NCBI GenBank assembly: GCA_027066365.1
Contig: JAMONV010000044.1
Span: 1 to 37,596 of the forward strand
Direction of reading: 5' to 3'
DNA from: Flavobacteriales bacterium
GTDB taxonomy: Bacteria; Bacteroidota; Bacteroidia; Flavobacteriales; Flavobacteriaceae
DNA length: 37,596 bases
Shown here: piece after piece, positions 9,769 to 20,097 of the stretch
Numbering within the stretch: position 1 is the stretch's first letter
How the letters are laid out: every line of letters starts with the position of its first letter
Made by a program: the position numbers and the translations under genes
The notes under the pieces: model-generated
Seen by the model: the letters and a program-made list of their open reading frames with translations, nothing else
Told to the model about the DNA's origin: nothing
Database searches by the model: none

Positions 9769-10389
9769 ATGCCTGGATTGATAGGTAGAAAAATCGGAAT
9801 GACCAGCATCTTTGACGAAAACGGGAAGAATATTCCGGTGACCGTCATTGAGGTGGGTCCGAATTACGTAACCCAAGTCAGAACCAAGGACAAAGACGGG
9901 TATGACGCGGTCCAACTTGGTTTCGATGACAAAAAAGAGAAACGAACGCCTAAAGCGTTACGCGGTCATTTTGCAAAGGCCGGTGTTACGCCTAAGCGAA
10001 AATTAGTCGAATTCCAAGGATTTGAAAAAGAACTTCAAACGGGCGATAAGATCCGGGTGGAAGATGTATTTGTGGAAGGTGAGTTTGTTGATGTCACCGG
10101 TATTTCCAAAGGGAAAGGATTTCAAGGTGTGGTGAAGCGTCATGGTTTCGGGGGAGTAGGGCAAGCCACGCACGGTCAGCACAACCGTTTACGGGCACCG
10201 GGTTCAATCGGTGCATCGGCGGATCCTTCCCGCGTGTTTAAGGGCATGCGAATGGCCGGTCACATGGGTAATGAGCGTGTAACGGTTCAGAACCTGAAAG
10301 TGATGAAGATTATTCCCGAGAAAAACCTTCTGATAGTTAAGGGAAGCGTTCCCGGTCACAAAAAATCTTATGTAATAATCAAGAAGTGA
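9769..10389 (+). CDS. rplC: 50S ribosomal protein L3
   Basis: L3 binds 23S rRNA near the peptidyl-transferase centre and is needed early in 50S assembly. The 206 residues begin [19 protein letters not shown]. The long internal loop carries the family motif [16 protein letters not shown] and later [20 protein letters not shown]. The TGA stop shares its final A with the ATG of rplD, a sign of translational coupling. Confidence 0.97.
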   Translation: MPGLIGRKIGMTSIFDENGKNIPVTVIEVGPNYVTQVRTKDKDGYDAVQLGFDDKKEKRTPKALRGHFAKAGVTPKRKLVEFQGFEKELQTGDKIRVEDVFVEGEFVDVTGISKGKGFQGVVKRHGFGGVGQATHGQHNRLRAPGSIGASADPSRVFKGMRMAGHMGNERVTVQNLKVMKIIPEKNLLIVKGSVPGHKKSYVIIKK

Positions 10390-11018
10390 TGGAAGTAAAA
10401 GTATATAATATCGAAGGTAAAGAAACCGGACGAACTATCGATTTGCCGGATTCGATTTTCGGAATCGAGCCGAACGAGCATGCCATGTATTTGGATGTGA
10501 AGCAGTACTTGGCCAATCAACGTCAAGGTACGCATAAGGCCAAAGAACGTTCGGAAGTCAAAGGAAGTACGCGCAAGATTAAGCGTCAAAAAGGAACCGG
10601 GACGGCGAGAGCCGGAAGTATTCGTAATCCTTTGTTCCGGGGAGGCGGTCGCGTGTTCGGTCCCCGTCCGCGTGATTATCGCTTCAAGTTGAATAAAAAA
10701 TTAAAACGCTTGGCACGAAAATCGGCTTTAAGTTATATGATGGGCGAAGGAAAGATTCGTGTTATAGAAGCGTTTGATATGGAGGCTCCCAAAACAAAAG
10801 AATTTGTCAATATTTTAAAAAATTTGAATTTGTATAAAGAAAAATCTTTGTTTGTGTTGGGAGATATAAATAAAAACGTATATTTGTCTGCACGAAATTT
10901 GCCGGCGGTAAAAATCGTAAGAGGTTCTGATATAAATACTTACGCTATTTTGAATGCCGGAAACATCGTGATGAGTGAGGATGCCGTAGAAGCCATACAA
11001 TCAGTTTTGCAAAAATAA
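10389..11018 (+). CDS. rplD: 50S ribosomal protein L4
   Basis: L4 lines the peptide exit tunnel. In E. coli it also represses the S10 operon; no similar leader is visible here. The chosen ATG at 10389 overlaps the rplC stop by one base (TGATG) and gives 209 residues. A GTG one codon earlier is possible but less likely. The tunnel loop is recognisable as [22 protein letters not shown] (about 58-80), followed by [14 protein letters not shown]. The region encoding residues about 130-170 is visibly more AT-rich than the rest. Confidence 0.96.
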   Translation: MEVKVYNIEGKETGRTIDLPDSIFGIEPNEHAMYLDVKQYLANQRQGTHKAKERSEVKGSTRKIKRQKGTGTARAGSIRNPLFRGGGRVFGPRPRDYRFKLNKKLKRLARKSALSYMMGEGKIRVIEAFDMEAPKTKEFVNILKNLNLYKEKSLFVLGDINKNVYLSARNLPAVKIVRGSDINTYAILNAGNIVMSEDAVEAIQSVLQK

Positions 11019-11024
11019 TGTGTT

Positions 11025-11312
11025 ATGGGAATCATTAAGGAACCGATTTTGACGGAAAAAATGGTTGATCAAACCGATAAATTCAACCGCTACGGTTTTG
11101 TGGTGGATATTAAGGCAACCAAAAGCCAAATCAAAGCGGCTGTAGAGCAAATGTATGGCGTTAAGGTAGTGAAAGTCAATACGATGATTTACCCTGCCAA
11201 ACGGAAGGTTAAATATACGAAGCGAGGATTGAGCCTCAGCAAACAAGGAGCCTACAAGAAGGCTATCGTTCAATTGAAAGAAGGAGATTCCATAGACTTT
11301 TATAATCTATAA
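11025..11312 (+). CDS. rplW: 50S ribosomal protein L23
   Basis: L23 sits at the exit of the peptide tunnel, where trigger factor and SRP dock. The 95 residues include the start [25 protein letters not shown] and the conserved [22 protein letters not shown] loop. It lies 6 bases after rplD and 5 before rplB, in the standard S10 order. Confidence 0.96.
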   Translation: MGIIKEPILTEKMVDQTDKFNRYGFVVDIKATKSQIKAAVEQMYGVKVVKVNTMIYPAKRKVKYTKRGLSLSKQGAYKKAIVQLKEGDSIDFYNL

Positions 11313-11317
11313 ACATC

Positions 11318-12142
11318 ATGGGAGTTAGAAAATTAAAGCCGATTACACCGGGACAGCGGTTTCGTGTTGTAAATACATTTGATGCCATTACCACCGATAA
11401 GCCCGAGAAATCATTGTTGGCACCGCTCAAAAGCAAAGGAGGTCGCAACAATTTGGGGCGAATGACTGCCCGTTATCGAGGAGGCGGTCACAAACGTCGG
11501 TACCGGATTATTGATTTTAAGCGAGATAAATTTGATATACCGGCAACGGTAAAAAGCATCGAATACGATCCGAATCGTTCGGCTTTTATTGCATTGGTTG
11601 TTTATGCCGATGGAGAAAAGCGTTATATCATTGCGCCAAATGAAATAAAAGTGGGCGATAAAATCATAAGCGGCGAGAAGGTTCCGGCCGAAGTGGGTAA
11701 TGCCATGCCCATGAAAAATATTCCTTTGGGAACCATTATTCACAATGTGGAGATGAAACCGGGCAAAGGCGGGGTGCTGGTTCGCAGTGCAGGAACTTTT
11801 GCCCAATTGATGGCCAAGGAAGGGAAATACGTGGTAATTAAATTACCATCGGGTGAAACCCGATTGGTTTTAGGTGACGGGATGGCGACCATCGGTGTGG
11901 TATCCAATTCCGATCATCAATTGGAAGTATCGGGCAAGGCGGGACGTTCTCGTTGGTTGGGACGCCGGCCCAGAACGCGAGCTGTTGCCATGAACCCCGT
12001 GGATCATCCTATGGGCGGTGGTGAAGGTCGTGCTTCGGGAGGACACCCGAGATCGCGAAAAGGCTTGCCGGCCAAAGGCTATAAGACCCGTAAGAAAAAT
12101 AAATACAGTAACCGCTTCATATTGGAACGAAGAAAGAAATAA
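11318..12142 (+). CDS. rplB: 50S ribosomal protein L2
   Basis: L2 is a primary 23S rRNA binder needed for subunit joining and peptidyl-transferase activity. The 274 residues start [15 protein letters not shown]. The loop close to the catalytic centre reads [20 protein letters not shown] (about 223-242): the functionally important Asp-His pair is present, while the second His of the E. coli HPHGGG motif is Met, which is usual in Bacteroidota. The tail [17 protein letters not shown] is complete. Confidence 0.97.
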   Translation: MGVRKLKPITPGQRFRVVNTFDAITTDKPEKSLLAPLKSKGGRNNLGRMTARYRGGGHKRRYRIIDFKRDKFDIPATVKSIEYDPNRSAFIALVVYADGEKRYIIAPNEIKVGDKIISGEKVPAEVGNAMPMKNIPLGTIIHNVEMKPGKGGVLVRSAGTFAQLMAKEGKYVVIKLPSGETRLVLGDGMATIGVVSNSDHQLEVSGKAGRSRWLGRRPRTRAVAMNPVDHPMGGGEGRASGGHPRSRKGLPAKGYKTRKKNKYSNRFILERRKK

Positions 12143-12145
12143 GCT

Positions 12146-12427
12146 ATGCCTAGATCATTAAAGAAAGGACCATACGTATATTATAAACTACAAAGGAAAT
12201 TAGAGAAAAATCTCGAGTCTGGTAAGAAGGAAGTTATTAAAACCTGGTCTCGAGCATCGATGATCACTCCGGATTTTATCGGTCAGACGATAGCCGTTTA
12301 TAACGGCCGTCAGTTTATCCCGGTATATATTACGGAGAATATGGTAGGACACAAATTGGGAGAATTTGCCCCGACACGGATATTCCGTGGGCATGCGGGT
12401 GCTAAAAATAAAGGTAAAAAACGATAA
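12146..12427 (+). CDS. rpsS: 30S ribosomal protein S19
   Basis: S19 binds 16S rRNA in the 30S head and forms a bridge to the large subunit. The 93 residues begin [20 protein letters not shown] and contain the family signature [30 protein letters not shown]. It is packed 3 bases after rplB and 2 before rplV. Confidence 0.97.
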   Translation: MPRSLKKGPYVYYKLQRKLEKNLESGKKEVIKTWSRASMITPDFIGQTIAVYNGRQFIPVYITENMVGHKLGEFAPTRIFRGHAGAKNKGKKR

Positions 12428-12429
12428 TC

Positions 12430-12843
12430 ATGGGACGCAGAAAACATGATATGGCACAACGGCTTAAAGAAGCCCGCAAAAACAAAGTGATAGCCAAGTT
12501 GCGATTTCATCGTATTTCCGCCCGTAAAACCAGGTTGGTTGCGGATTTGGTGCGCGGAAAGGATGTGACAAAAGCATTGGCTATTTTGAAATTTACGCCG
12601 AACAAAAGTGCCGAATACATTGAAAAGCTATTGATTAGCGCAGTGAACAATTGGGAGCAAAAAAATCCCGATCGTGATATTGAAGATGCACGTCTTTACA
12701 TTAAAGAAATACGTGTTGACGAAGCGGGTATGTTGAAGCGAATTCAACCTGCACCGCAAGGAAGGGCTCATAGGATACGCAAGCGAATGAGCCATATCAC
12801 AATAGAATTGGGAGAACGAGAAACCGAAGCACAAAATGCATAA
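12430..12843 (+). CDS. rplV: 50S ribosomal protein L22
   Basis: L22 spans the 50S subunit, and its long hairpin lines the exit tunnel next to L4. The 137 residues have an extra charged N-terminus (about 20 residues, [19 protein letters not shown]) before the core [21 protein letters not shown]; such extensions are common in Bacteroidota. The tunnel hairpin region reads [35 protein letters not shown]. An internal ATG at 12451 would give a shorter form, but the first ATG is spaced like its neighbours. Confidence 0.95.
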   Translation: MGRRKHDMAQRLKEARKNKVIAKLRFHRISARKTRLVADLVRGKDVTKALAILKFTPNKSAEYIEKLLISAVNNWEQKNPDRDIEDARLYIKEIRVDEAGMLKRIQPAPQGRAHRIRKRMSHITIELGERETEAQNA

Positions 12844-12846
12844 CAC

Positions 12847-13557
12847 ATGGGTCAAAAAACTAATCCTATAGGCAATCGATTGGGAATCATAAAAGGATGG
12901 GATTCCATGTGGTTTGGCGGTAAGAATTATGCCGACAAATTACACGAAGATTATTTTATCCGAAAGTATATCCAAGATCGCATCCAAAAATTGAGCAAGT
13001 CCAAGATAATTTCTCATATTTATATTGATCGTGATTTGAAAAAAATTACGGTAACGATTACCACGGCACGCCCCGGAATTATTATTGGAAAAGGAGGCGA
13101 AGAAGTGGACAAACTCAAGAAAGAATTGCAGAAACTGACGGGCAAGGATGTTCATATAAACATTTATGAAATCCGCCGTCCCGAATTGGATGCGACATTG
13201 GTGGCACAAAATATAGCTCGTCAAATCGAGAACCGTATTTCATACCGTCGTGCCATCAAGAACGCAATCGCTTCCACCATGCGGATGAAAGCCGAAGGTA
13301 TCAAGGTGCAAATAGCAGGACGTTTGAACGGTGCCGAGATGGCCCGGACGGAAACCTATAAAGACGGTCGTATTCCGCTTTCCACTTTCCGAGCCGATAT
13401 CGATTATGCGTTGGAAGAAGCACATACGACCTACGGACGTATCGGGGTGAAAGTTTGGATAATGCGCGGTGAGGTTTACGGGAAGCGTGAATTGAATCCG
13501 CTAACCGGTTTTACTCAAAAAGAGAAAAAGCGAAACCGCCGGTCGCGAAGAAGATAA
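12847..13557 (+). CDS. rpsC: 30S ribosomal protein S3
   Basis: S3 lies at the mRNA entry channel and contributes to mRNA unwinding. The 236 residues show the N-terminal start [20 protein letters not shown], a type II KH domain with the loop [15 protein letters not shown] (about 77-91), and the C-terminal domain with [21 protein letters not shown]. The basic tail [13 protein letters not shown] is longer than in some groups but within the family range. Confidence 0.97.
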   Translation: MGQKTNPIGNRLGIIKGWDSMWFGGKNYADKLHEDYFIRKYIQDRIQKLSKSKIISHIYIDRDLKKITVTITTARPGIIIGKGGEEVDKLKKELQKLTGKDVHINIYEIRRPELDATLVAQNIARQIENRISYRRAIKNAIASTMRMKAEGIKVQIAGRLNGAEMARTETYKDGRIPLSTFRADIDYALEEAHTTYGRIGVKVWIMRGEVYGKRELNPLTGFTQKEKKRNRRSRRR

Positions 13558-13573
13558 TCAAAAAACTACGGAA

Positions 13574-13996
13574 ATGTTACAACCGAAGAAATATAAATAC
13601 CGTAAGCAACAGAAAGGGCGCATGAAAGGGATGTCGATGCGCGGAAACCGATTAGCCTACGGCATGTACGGAATCAAGTCTTTGGACAGTGCGTGGATTA
13701 CATCCCGTCAAATAGAAGCCGCTCGTGTTGCCGCTACGCGTTACATGAAGCGTGAAGGTCAATTATGGATTAAAATCTTTCCCGATAAGCCGATTACCAA
13801 AAAACCTTTGGAAGTGCGTATGGGGAAAGGAAAAGGAAACGTGGAATACTGGGCTGCAGTAGTGAAGCCCGGACGCGTATTGTTTGAAATCGACGGTGTG
13901 TCCGAAGAAATAGCGAGAGAGGCATTGCGATTGGCCGCTCAGAAATTACCCGTGCGAACCAAATTTGTGGTTGCACCCGAAATCGCCAAAAAATAA
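13574..13996 (+). CDS. rplP: 50S ribosomal protein L16
   Basis: L16 supports the A-site tRNA elbow and binds between 5S and 23S rRNA. The 140 residues begin [20 protein letters not shown] and include [37 protein letters not shown] and [20 protein letters not shown], all family hallmarks. It is 16 bases after rpsC and 6 before rpmC. Confidence 0.97.
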   Translation: MLQPKKYKYRKQQKGRMKGMSMRGNRLAYGMYGIKSLDSAWITSRQIEAARVAATRYMKREGQLWIKIFPDKPITKKPLEVRMGKGKGNVEYWAAVVKPGRVLFEIDGVSEEIAREALRLAAQKLPVRTKFVVAPEIAKK

Positions 13997-14002
13997 TGCA
14001 AT

Positions 14003-14194
14003 ATGAAAATGACCGATATACGTCAAATGGACGACGCCGATTTGCTGGCCAAAATTAGAGAGATGAAAGCCAAATATGAGCGCATGCGAATAACACACCG
14101 GGTTTCTCCTTTGGAAAATCCCATGGAGTTGCGTCAAATGCGCAGGGATATTGCCCGGTTGTTGACGGAAAAGAATGCTCGTGGTCTTAAATAA
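14003..14194 (+). CDS. rpmC: 50S ribosomal protein L29
   Basis: L29 is a small two-helix protein near the tunnel exit beside L23. The 63 residues begin [20 protein letters not shown] and end with the helix [21 protein letters not shown]. An ATG two codons later (14009) is an alternative start. Position between rplP and rpsQ fixes the identity even though the sequence is short. Confidence 0.93.
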   Translation: MKMTDIRQMDDADLLAKIREMKAKYERMRITHRVSPLENPMELRQMRRDIARLLTEKNARGLK

Positions 14195-14208
14195 TCAACT
14201 CGAGAATC

Positions 14209-14469
14209 ATGGAGAATAAAAGAAATTTGCGAAAAGAAAGAGTGGGTATCGTTACTTCCGACAAAATGGATAAATCCGTTGTTGTTACGGAAGTGAAGCG
14301 AGTGAAACATCCCAAATATCCTAAATTCGTTTTGCGTACCAAGAAATATATGGCGCATGACGAAAAGAATGAGGCACGTGTGGGCGATAAAGTTCGCATC
14401 ATGGAAACTCGCCCGTTGAGCAAAAAGAAACGTTGGAGAATCGTTGAAATAATCGAAAGAGCCAAGTAA
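14209..14469 (+). CDS. rpsQ: 30S ribosomal protein S17
   Basis: S17 is a primary 16S rRNA binder with an OB fold. The 86 residues contain the family motif [29 protein letters not shown] and the [21 protein letters not shown] segment. It ends one base before the rplN start codon, so the two are probably translationally coupled. Confidence 0.96.
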   Translation: MENKRNLRKERVGIVTSDKMDKSVVVTEVKRVKHPKYPKFVLRTKKYMAHDEKNEARVGDKVRIMETRPLSKKKRWRIVEIIERAK

Positions 14470-14470
14470 G

Positions 14471-14839
14471 ATGATACAGCAAGAATCAAGAGTAAAAGTA
14501 GCGGACAATACCGGTGCTAAAGAAGCTTTGGTAATTCGCGTATTGGGCGGAACACGCAAGCGATACGCTTCGCTGGGTGATAAAGTGGTGGTAACAGTGA
14601 AACAAGCCACGCCCAACGGCAGTATTAAAAAAGGGCAAATTTCCACCGGTGTTGTAATTAGAACGAAAAAAGAAGTGCGTCGTCCCGACGGATCCTATAT
14701 TCGCTTTGACGACAATGCAGTTGTATTGCTCAATGCGCAAGGCGAAATGCGAGGGACGCGTGTATTTGGCCCCGTTGCTCGCGAATTGCGTGAAAAGCAA
14801 TTTACGAAGATTATTTCATTGGCTTCCGAAGTGCTTTAA
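14471..14839 (+). CDS. rplN: 50S ribosomal protein L14
   Basis: L14 lies at the subunit interface, and in many bacteria it is the docking site for the silencing factor RsfS. The 122 residues begin [20 protein letters not shown] and carry the family signature [38 protein letters not shown]. Length is exactly that of most bacterial L14 proteins. Confidence 0.97.
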   Translation: MIQQESRVKVADNTGAKEALVIRVLGGTRKRYASLGDKVVVTVKQATPNGSIKKGQISTGVVIRTKKEVRRPDGSYIRFDDNAVVLLNAQGEMRGTRVFGPVARELREKQFTKIISLASEVL

Positions 14840-14852
14840 ATTGGAATAGACT

Positions 14853-15167
14853 ATGAAAAAATTTAAGATAAAAAAAGGTGATTACGTGCAAGTGATGTCC
14901 GGCAAAGATAGAGGCGCCAAAGGTCATGTGATCAAGGTGCTTCGCGACAAGGACCGGGTAATCGTTGAAGGGGTCAATATCGTTAAAAAACGCGTAAAGC
15001 CTACAACGGAGAATCCGCAAGGCGGAATTATCGAGACCGAAGCCCCCGTTCATATTTCCAACGTGATGATAGTCGATCCCAAAACGGGTGAGCCTACGCG
15101 TGTGGGCTATAAATTTGTAGACGGCAAGAAAATAAGATTTGCCAAAAAATCCGGAGAAGCAATATGA
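14853..15167 (+). CDS. rplX: 50S ribosomal protein L24
   Basis: L24 starts 50S assembly and lies close to the tunnel exit. The 104 residues contain the KOW motif [34 protein letters not shown] (about 9-42) and the segment [28 protein letters not shown]. Its stop codon lies 2 bases before the preferred rplE start. Confidence 0.96.
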   Translation: MKKFKIKKGDYVQVMSGKDRGAKGHVIKVLRDKDRVIVEGVNIVKKRVKPTTENPQGGIIETEAPVHISNVMIVDPKTGEPTRVGYKFVDGKKIRFAKKSGEAI

Positions 15168-15169
15168 TT

Positions 15170-15721
15170 ATGAACTACGAACCTAGATTAAAGAAGGAAT
15201 ATAAGGAACGCATTATTTCCGAATTGATGGAGGAGTTCGGATACAAGAATAAAATGGAAGTTCCGAAATTAACGAAGATAGTAATTAGCCGCGGGGTGGG
15301 TCAAGCCACACAGGATAAAAAATTGGTGGATTATGCGGTTGAAGAATTGACTTTAATTGCCGGTCAAAAGGCGGTTCCCACCAAGTCGAAAAAGGATGTG
15401 GCATCGTTTAAACTGAGAAAAGGTATGCCGATAGGTGCCAAGGTAACCCTCAGAGGCGACCGTATGTATGATTTTCTTGATCGATTGATTACGGTGGCAT
15501 TGCCGCGTGTGAGGGATTTTCAAGGCATAAAACGCACCGGCTTCGATGGACGCGGGAATTATAATTTGGGTATCACGGAACAAATTATTTTTCCTGAAAT
15601 CGATTTTGATAAGATTCATAAAATCGCCGGGATGGATATTACGTTTGTAACGACGGCAAAGACCGATAAGGAAGCGTTTTCATTATTGGAAAAATTAGGT
15701 TTACCCTTCAAAAAGAAATAA
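15170..15721 (+). CDS. rplE: 50S ribosomal protein L5
   Basis: L5 binds 5S rRNA and contacts P-site tRNA. I place the start at ATG 15170, giving 183 residues beginning [19 protein letters not shown], the usual N-terminus of L5. An ATG at 15164, in frame and overlapping the rplX stop (ATGA), would add two residues and cannot be excluded. The family segments [34 protein letters not shown] and FPEIDFDKI are present. Confidence 0.95.
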   Translation: MNYEPRLKKEYKERIISELMEEFGYKNKMEVPKLTKIVISRGVGQATQDKKLVDYAVEELTLIAGQKAVPTKSKKDVASFKLRKGMPIGAKVTLRGDRMYDFLDRLITVALPRVRDFQGIKRTGFDGRGNYNLGITEQIIFPEIDFDKIHKIAGMDITFVTTAKTDKEAFSLLEKLGLPFKKK

Positions 15722-15727
15722 GAAGAT

Positions 15728-15997
15728 ATGGCAAAAGAATCCATGAAAGCCCGAGAGCGAAAAAGGGCGAAAATGATAGCAAAATATGCCGCCAAGCGAA
15801 AAGCCTTGAAAGAGGCGGGCGATTGGGAAGCATTACAGCGGTTACCGAAAAATGCTTCTCCGGTTCGCTACCATAATCGTTGTAGTATAACGGGGCGGCC
15901 GCGAGGTTATATTCGTATGTTCGGAATTTCGCGTGTGATGTTTCGCGAGATGGCGAATAAGGGGTTGATTCCCGGAGTGAAAAAAGCGAGTTGGTAA
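15728..15997 (+). CDS. rpsN: 30S ribosomal protein S14, zinc-free form
   Basis: S14 is part of the 30S head. The 89-residue length and the absence of paired CxxC motifs show that this is the long, zinc-independent form rather than the 61-residue zinc-binding form. The motif [30 protein letters not shown] (about 46-75) is diagnostic; its single Cys is the usual one in this form. Confidence 0.96.
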   Translation: MAKESMKARERKRAKMIAKYAAKRKALKEAGDWEALQRLPKNASPVRYHNRCSITGRPRGYIRMFGISRVMFREMANKGLIPGVKKASW

Positions 15998-16009
15998 AAA
16001 AGAAAAATT

Positions 16010-16411
16010 ATGCATACAGATCCCATTGCAGATTATTTGACGAGGATTCGTAATGCGAATATGGCTGGGCACCGGGTGGTTCGTATCCCGGGGTCGAAGC
16101 TGAAGGAAGCCATTACGAAAATTTTGTACGATCAAGGCTATATTTTAAAATATAAGGTGGAGCGAGACGACAAGGGCAGGTCCACCATCAAGATAGCTTT
16201 GAAATACGATAAGGAAACCGGTGATCCCGTCATCAAAGGATTGAAGCGGGTGAGCAAGCCCGGGTTGCGGCAATATACCGGCGTGAAGGATATGCCCAAG
16301 GTGATGAACGGACTGGGCATTGCCATTATCTCTACGCCCAAAGGCGTAATGACGGATAAACAAGCCCGAAAGGAAAATGTGGGCGGCGAAATTTTGGCTT
16401 TTATTTACTAA
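16010..16411 (+). CDS. rpsH: 30S ribosomal protein S8
   Basis: S8 binds helix 21 of 16S rRNA, and in E. coli it represses the spc operon. The 133 residues begin with HTDPIADYLTRIRNANMAGH and contain KGLKRVSKPGLRQYTGVKDMPKVMNGLGIAIISTPKGVMTDKQARKENVGGEILAFIY, covering the conserved C-terminal rRNA-binding half. No obvious S8-binding mimic was seen near rplE. Confidence 0.96.
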   Translation: MHTDPIADYLTRIRNANMAGHRVVRIPGSKLKEAITKILYDQGYILKYKVERDDKGRSTIKIALKYDKETGDPVIKGLKRVSKPGLRQYTGVKDMPKVMNGLGIAIISTPKGVMTDKQARKENVGGEILAFIY

Positions 16412-16423
16412 AATCTCAAAATC

Positions 16424-16966
16424 ATGTCACGAATAGGTTATAAACCGGTGGAAATCCCGTCCAATGTAACGGTTGAGTTAAAAGACGACGTTTTGTATGT
16501 GAAAGGAACTTTGGGTGAATTGCAGCAGCCGGTTAAAGACGTCAAAATCAATATAGACGGTAATGTATTGACGGTGGATCGTCTATCCGAAAGCAAACAC
16601 CATAAATCCATGCACGGGTTATATCGTTCATTGATATACAATATGGTTAAAGGTGTTTCGGAAGGATGGACGATAGAATTGGAATTGGTGGGTGTCGGTT
16701 ATCAAGCCAAGAACCAAGGACAATTATTGGATTTGTCATTGGGATTTTCGCATAATATTTTGTTTGAAATTCCCAAAGAAGTAAAGGTGGAAACGGTATC
16801 GGAAAAAGGAAAAAATCCGTTGATTAAATTGACATCATTCGATAAACAATTGGTGGGGCAAATCGCCGCCAAGATTCGATCATTCCGAAAACCCGAGCCT
16901 TATAAAGGAAAAGGCGTTCGATATAAAGGTGAAGAAATTCGAAGAAAAGCCGGAAAAACCGCTTAA
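16424..16966 (+). CDS. rplF: 50S ribosomal protein L6
   Basis: L6 sits near the sarcin-ricin loop at the factor-binding site. The 180 residues form the two repeated domains of the family. The start is MSRIGYKPVEIPSNVTVEL and the C-terminal signature is IRSFRKPEPYKGKGVRYKGEEIRRKAGKTA. Spacing to rpsH is 12 bases and to rplR 15 bases. Confidence 0.97.
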   Translation: MSRIGYKPVEIPSNVTVELKDDVLYVKGTLGELQQPVKDVKINIDGNVLTVDRLSESKHHKSMHGLYRSLIYNMVKGVSEGWTIELELVGVGYQAKNQGQLLDLSLGFSHNILFEIPKEVKVETVSEKGKNPLIKLTSFDKQLVGQIAAKIRSFRKPEPYKGKGVRYKGEEIRRKAGKTA

Positions 16967-16981
16967 TAATTGTAAAGAATT

Positions 16982-17338
16982 ATGGCATTAACAAAAGTAG
17001 AAAAAACAAAACGATTGCGACGCCGAATCAGGAAGAAAATTTTCGGGACGCCCGATCGTCCGCGATTGTCGGTCTATCGCAGTGTGAAGGAAATATATGC
17101 ACAAATTATCGACGATACCAAGGGTCATACATTGGTGGCTGCTTCGTCGAGAGATAAGGAAATCGCTTCGGCCGGCGGGACCAAAACGGAAAAGGCCGAG
17201 CGTGTAGGGGAAAAAATAGCCAAACTGGCTTTGGAAAAAGGAATTGAAAAAGTGGTATTCGACCGTGGTATCAGTATTTATCACGGAAGAATCAAAGCGC
17301 TTGCCGAAGGAGCGCGTAAAGGCGGATTAAAATTTTAA
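16982..17338 (+). CDS. rplR: 50S ribosomal protein L18
   Basis: L18 binds 5S rRNA together with L5 and L25. The 118 residues begin [20 protein letters not shown] and include [25 protein letters not shown] and the tail [26 protein letters not shown], both typical of the family. Confidence 0.97.
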   Translation: MALTKVEKTKRLRRRIRKKIFGTPDRPRLSVYRSVKEIYAQIIDDTKGHTLVAASSRDKEIASAGGTKTEKAERVGEKIAKLALEKGIEKVVFDRGISIYHGRIKALAEGARKGGLKF

Positions 17339-17341
17339 ACT

Positions 17342-17860
17342 ATGCAAGCTAACAAGAGAAGAAAAATAAATCCAGCCGGATTGGAATTGAAGGATCGATT
17401 GGTTTCCATTCGTCGCGTGACCAAGGTTACAAAAGGAGGACGTACATTTAGTTTTTCGGCTTTGGTGGTTGTCGGTGATGAAAACGGCATTGTGGGTTTT
17501 GGTGTTGGGAAATCCAAGGAAGTTCCCGATGCCATTCAGAAAGCTTTGGAAAATGCCAAGAAAAATTTGGTAAAAGTGCCGGTATTGAAGGGAACCATTC
17601 CGCATGAACAGTATGGAAAATTCGGTGGGGCGCGTGTTTTTTTGAAGCCTGCATCGGAAGGTACCGGAGTGATTGCCGGTGGTGCTATTCGCGCCGTATT
17701 GGAATCGGCAGGTGTGCATAACGTATTGACCAAATCCTTGGGGTCTTCGAATCCGCATAATGTAGTGAAGGCAACCATGGATGCTTTATTGAAGATGCGT
17801 GATCCTTACACGGTTGCCAAGCAACGCGGTATTTCCTTGGATAAATTGTTTAACGGATAA
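17342..17860 (+). CDS. rpsE: 30S ribosomal protein S5
   Basis: S5 lies at the mRNA entry channel and influences translational accuracy; spectinomycin-resistance changes map to its N-terminal loop in other bacteria. The 172 residues contain the double-stranded RNA-binding part with [33 protein letters not shown] and the C-terminal domain with [19 protein letters not shown] and [18 protein letters not shown]. It lies 3 bases after rplR. Confidence 0.97.
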   Translation: MQANKRRKINPAGLELKDRLVSIRRVTKVTKGGRTFSFSALVVVGDENGIVGFGVGKSKEVPDAIQKALENAKKNLVKVPVLKGTIPHEQYGKFGGARVFLKPASEGTGVIAGGAIRAVLESAGVHNVLTKSLGSSNPHNVVKATMDALLKMRDPYTVAKQRGISLDKLFNG

Positions 17861-17871
17861 AATAGGAATCC

Positions 17872-18051
17872 ATGAAAAAGGTAAAAATCACCAAGATAAG
17901 AAGCACCATTAAACGTCCCAAAGATCAAAAGAAAACGATGGAAGCTTTGGGATTACGTAAGATAGGGCAATCGCGGGAGCATGTATTGACACCGCAGATT
18001 GAAGGAATGATTCGTAAGGTGAAGCATTTAGTATCCGTTGAAGAAATTTAA
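17872..18051 (+). CDS. rpmD: 50S ribosomal protein L30
   Basis: This short gene was found by reading the gap between rpsE and rplO. ATG at 17872 opens a 59-codon frame ending in TAA at 18051. The protein begins MKKVKITKIRSTIKRP and contains KKTMEALGLRKIGQSRE, the family's core LGL-K-I pattern, and ends LVSVEEI. The length equals that of E. coli L30, and the position between S5 and L15 is canonical. Confidence 0.95.
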   Translation: MKKVKITKIRSTIKRPKDQKKTMEALGLRKIGQSREHVLTPQIEGMIRKVKHLVSVEEI

Positions 18052-18064
18052 AAAACGAGTAGTT

Positions 18065-18514
18065 ATGAAATTATCGAATTTAAAACCTGCCAAAGGTTCC
18101 ATTCATAAGGAAAAGCGTATTGCCCGGGGCGAAGGATCCAAGAAAGGCGGAACTGCCGGACGTGGCCACAAGGGAGCCAAATCACGTTCGGGTTATTCCC
18201 GCACGCCCGGATTTGAAGGCGGACAAATGCCTTTGTATCGACGCGTTCCTAAATTCGGATTCACTAATATCAACCGGGTTGAATATGTACCGTTGAACCT
18301 TTCCGTATTGCAACAAATGATTGAAAAAGGGAAGGTGAAGGATTATGTGGACGTGGACATGCTTTATGAATTGAAATTCATATCGAAAAACGATAAGGTA
18401 AAATTATTGGCGAAAGGAGAAATTAAAGTGCCCGTTACGGTAAAAGTTCATAAGGCTTCGGCAAAGGCCATAGAAGCGATTGAGAAGGCGGGCGGCAAAG
18501 TGGAACTCATATAA
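18065..18514 (+). CDS. rplO: 50S ribosomal protein L15
   Basis: L15 is a late-assembly 50S protein binding 23S rRNA. The start is placed at ATG 18065 (149 residues, MKLSNLKPAKGSIHKEKRI) because this is the family N-terminus. An upstream in-frame TTG at 18038 lies inside rpmD and is rejected. The glycine- and basic-rich N-terminal part ARGEGSKKGGTAGRGHKGAKSRSGYSRTPGFEGGQMPLYRRVPKFGF is diagnostic. Confidence 0.96.
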   Translation: MKLSNLKPAKGSIHKEKRIARGEGSKKGGTAGRGHKGAKSRSGYSRTPGFEGGQMPLYRRVPKFGFTNINRVEYVPLNLSVLQQMIEKGKVKDYVDVDMLYELKFISKNDKVKLLAKGEIKVPVTVKVHKASAKAIEAIEKAGGKVELI

Positions 18515-18527
18515 TAAATACCGACAG

Positions 18528-19862
18528 ATGAAAAAACTTTGGGATACCTTAAAGGCTATTTGGGAAATCAAAGAATTACGAACCAAGATTTTATATACCC
18601 TGGGGTTGATATTGGTTTACCGGTTTGGTGCCCAAGTCACATTGCCGGGTATTGACCCGACCAAACTGCAAGCATTGGCCGACCAAACAACGGGCAATAC
18701 TTTGTTGGATTTACTTAATCAATTTACAGGAGGCGCGTTTGCCAAAGCGTCCGTTTTTGCTCTCGGTGTAATGCCGTATATTTCGGCTTCCATTGTGGTA
18801 CAATTGATGGGTATTGCGGTTCCCTACATTCAAAAATTACAAAAATCCGGGGAAAGCGGACGGAAGAAAATTACGCAATTGACGCGTTATTTAACCATAG
18901 CCGTTACTTTACTACAAGGTCCCGGATATTTATTCAATTTGCATCGTATTCTTCCGCGTGATGCTTTTTTGCTTTCCGATAGCCTGTTTATTCCCTCGTC
19001 TGTATTGATATTGTCCACCGGTACAATTTTTGCCATGTGGTTGGGAGAAAAAATCACCGATAAAGGCATTGGAAACGGTATCTCATTGTTGATTATGGTA
19101 GGTATTTTGGCACGTTTGCCTCAAGCGCTTTTTCAAGAATTTACACTTCGCGTGACCAATTCCCAGGGTGGTTTAATGCTATTTTTATTTGAATTAATTG
19201 TATGGCTTGGCGTTATTGTTCTGAGTGTATATTTAGTGAAAGCTTATCGTCCCGTTCCGGTGCAGTATGCACGCCGGACGGCAGGAGGTGGATTCGAGAA
19301 AAATATTTTCGGTTCGCGTCAATATATACCTTTGAAATTAAATGCGGCCGGGGTGATGCCTATCATTTTCGCGCAAGCCATTATGTTTATTCCCGGATTG
19401 GTTGTTTCGCTCAGCGATTCGGATTGGGCTAAAAATATTCAAACCATATTCGGAAACATGTTTGATTGGCGATATAATGTGGTGTTTGCCATATTGATTA
19501 TTATTTTTACTTATTTCTATACGGCCATCACCGTTCAGACCAATCAGATTGCCGAGGATTTGAAACGTTCGGGCGGTTTTATTCCGGGTATTCGTCCGGG
19601 GACGCCCACGGCCGAATATTTGGATGATATTTTATCCAAAATCACTTTGCCGGGATCCATATTTTTAGCATTGATTGCCGTATTGCCCATATTTGTTTAT
19701 CATATTTTTAGTATGTCACAAGGTTGGGCAATGTTTTATGGTGGGACGTCTTTGCTTATTATGGTAGGTGTAGCCATTGATACGATTATGCAGGTGGAGG
19801 CATATTTGTTGAATCGTCATTACGACGAGTTGATGAAAACCGGAAGACGAAGAAAACTTTGA
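18528..19862 (+). CDS. secY: Preprotein translocase subunit SecY
   Basis: SecY is the channel subunit of the SecYEG translocon in the inner membrane. The start is ATG 18528 (444 residues, [20 protein letters not shown]), 13 bases after rplO; an upstream in-frame TTG at 18480 lies inside rplO and is rejected. About ten hydrophobic membrane segments are visible. Landmarks are LPGIDP in the first periplasmic stretch, [15 protein letters not shown] near TM2, [12 protein letters not shown] near TM4-5 and the cytosolic loop [34 protein letters not shown]. Its place in the spc part of the block couples translocon and ribosome synthesis. Confidence 0.97.
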   Translation: MKKLWDTLKAIWEIKELRTKILYTLGLILVYRFGAQVTLPGIDPTKLQALADQTTGNTLLDLLNQFTGGAFAKASVFALGVMPYISASIVVQLMGIAVPYIQKLQKSGESGRKKITQLTRYLTIAVTLLQGPGYLFNLHRILPRDAFLLSDSLFIPSSVLILSTGTIFAMWLGEKITDKGIGNGISLLIMVGILARLPQALFQEFTLRVTNSQGGLMLFLFELIVWLGVIVLSVYLVKAYRPVPVQYARRTAGGGFEKNIFGSRQYIPLKLNAAGVMPIIFAQAIMFIPGLVVSLSDSDWAKNIQTIFGNMFDWRYNVVFAILIIIFTYFYTAITVQTNQIAEDLKRSGGFIPGIRPGTPTAEYLDDILSKITLPGSIFLALIAVLPIFVYHIFSMSQGWAMFYGGTSLLIMVGVAIDTIMQVEAYLLNRHYDELMKTGRRRKL

Positions 19863-19864
19863 TT

Positions 19865-20080
19865 ATGGCCAAGCAGAAAGCGATCAAAGTTGACGGGAAA
19901 ATCATAGAGGCTTTGTCCAATGCCATGTTTCGTGTTGAATTGGACAACGGTCATGTGGTGACGGCGCATATATCCGGCAAGATGCGAATGCATTATATCC
20001 GTTTGTTGCCGGGTGATCGTGTGGCAGTGGAATTGAGTCCTTATGATTTGACCAAAGGGCGTATTACTTATCGATATTAA
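19865..20080 (+). CDS. infA: Translation initiation factor IF-1
   Basis: IF-1 occupies the 30S A site during initiation. ATG at 19865 gives 71 residues, the standard length, starting [20 protein letters not shown]. The OB-fold hallmarks [51 protein letters not shown] are complete. It lies 2 bases after secY; no methionine aminopeptidase gene is placed between them, unlike in some other bacteria. Confidence 0.97.
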   Translation: MAKQKAIKVDGKIIEALSNAMFRVELDNGHVVTAHISGKMRMHYIRLLPGDRVAVELSPYDLTKGRITYRY

Positions 20081-20097
20081 AACAAAAAAATAAGATA

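Noticed and set aside
18038-18064. Upstream TTG start for rplO
   Set aside because: It lies inside rpmD and adds residues not found in L15 proteins.
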